DNA of 64,000 nucleotides from CAVTJL01 sp963828215. GTDB lineage: Bacteria > Pseudomonadota > Alphaproteobacteria > Geminicoccales > Geminicoccaceae. The notes below the pieces were generated by a model that worked only from the letters and a program-made list of their open reading frames with translations, had not been told where the DNA came from and made no database searches. The DNA lies in NCBI GenBank assembly GCA_963828215.1, contig CAWHFO010000068.1, positions 124,001 to 188,000 on the forward strand, read 5' to 3'. Both the position numbers and the translations under genes were made by a program. This document shows positions 63,828 through 64,000 of the stretch, piece by piece (the first letter of the stretch is position 1; every line of letters begins with the position of its first letter).

Positions 63828-64000
63828 TCACCGTCTCAGGATGCGGTAGGCGATGAGGAGGACGACGGACCCCAGCACGGCGACGATGAAGCTGCGGATG
63901 TCGAAGCCGGTGACGCTGCCGAGGCCGATCGCGTTCCCGATGAAGCCGCCGACGACGGCACCCACGATGCCGATCAGGATGGTGACGATGAAGCCGCCGG
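63828..64000 (-). CDS. GlsB/YeaQ/YmgE family small membrane protein (N-terminus beyond window)
   Basis: The final 56 codons of a transglycosylase-associated protein family member. Visible: GGFIVTILIGIVGAVVGGFI, then GNAIGLGSVTGFDIRSF, and a last helix IVAVLGSVVLLIAYRILRR. The pattern of glycine-rich membrane helices is that of the family, which is usually 80-85 residues, so about 25 residues lie past position 64000. Small inner-membrane stress-linked protein; function unclear. It is convergent with yggS, with 25 bases between the stops. Confidence 0.85.
   Translation of the reverse strand, partial: GGFIVTILIGIVGAVVGGFIGNAIGLGSVTGFDIRSFIVAVLGSVVLLIAYRILRR

Overview
The window is very GC-rich, gene-dense DNA from an alphaproteobacterium, most probably a free-living Rhodospirillales or Geminicoccales-like lineage. 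Evidence for this: the leuS-lptE-holA gene order with a DUF3576 lipoprotein beside it, a maf-coaE-dnaQ block, a eukaryote-like NADP isocitrate dehydrogenase, an sdhCDAB operon, DUF3775 and DUF3576 proteins, Gram-negative porins, and a mesaconyl-CoA hydratase of the ethylmalonyl-CoA pathway. No rRNA, tRNA, CRISPR array, insertion sequence or phage gene was seen.

Layout. 1-5809 (minus): a five-gene cassette in the order carrier protein, acyl-CoA dehydrogenase-like flavoenzyme, amino acid:[carrier protein] ligase (a seryl-tRNA synthetase relative), DUF1839 protein and a GH2 beta-mannosidase cut by the left edge. 5938-8430: an orphan receiver protein and a divergent membrane-anchored protein with two SH3-like domains. 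8495-18104: an exopolysaccharide locus with an initiating sugar-phosphate transferase, a chain-length regulator/BY-kinase, three GT4 glycosyltransferases and a GT26-GT2 fusion. 18409-20756: Ppx/GppA phosphatase and a possible GT42-like sialyltransferase-fold protein. 20785-24415: pqiABC lipid transport. 24529-28863: a peptide/nickel-type solute-binding protein, cupin, DUF3775, ureidoglycolate lyase family and DapA-superfamily genes. 29001-32983: HNH-like nuclease, icd, dnaQ, coaE and maf. 33238-41006: CsbD, Gfo/Idh oxidoreductase, PCuAC-like protein, SulP transporter, CobW GTPase and an EmrAB-type efflux pair with a 19-bp palindromic operator. 41255-45466: alpha/beta-hydrolase fold protein, Mch, an HTH-Phd/VapC toxin-antitoxin pair and an unknown lipoprotein. 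45659-49180: sdhCDAB with a strong terminator. 49214-57243: uvrB, sulfotransferase, holA, lptE, leuS and a DUF3576 lipoprotein. 57336-60695: an outer-membrane barrel protein and two tandem porins. 61042-64000: two adjacent 2-oxoglutarate oxygenase-type genes, yggS and a GlsB-type membrane protein cut by the right edge.

The most striking biology is the carrier-protein cassette. A tRNA-synthetase-derived ligase should load an amino acid on the phosphopantetheine arm of the small carrier protein. The flavoenzyme could then modify the bound aminoacyl group, and DUF1839 and the glycosidase are candidates for transfer or glycan-side steps. The end product is not known to me.

A technical caution runs through the window. 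About twenty single-base frame breaks interrupt otherwise perfectly conserved genes, including leuS, sdhA (three times) and sdhB. These look like consensus sequence errors rather than real pseudogenes, so such genes are annotated over their full span with the approximate break point stated. Several very long open frames (for example 35282-38119 and 61042-63027) are false fusions created by these breaks.
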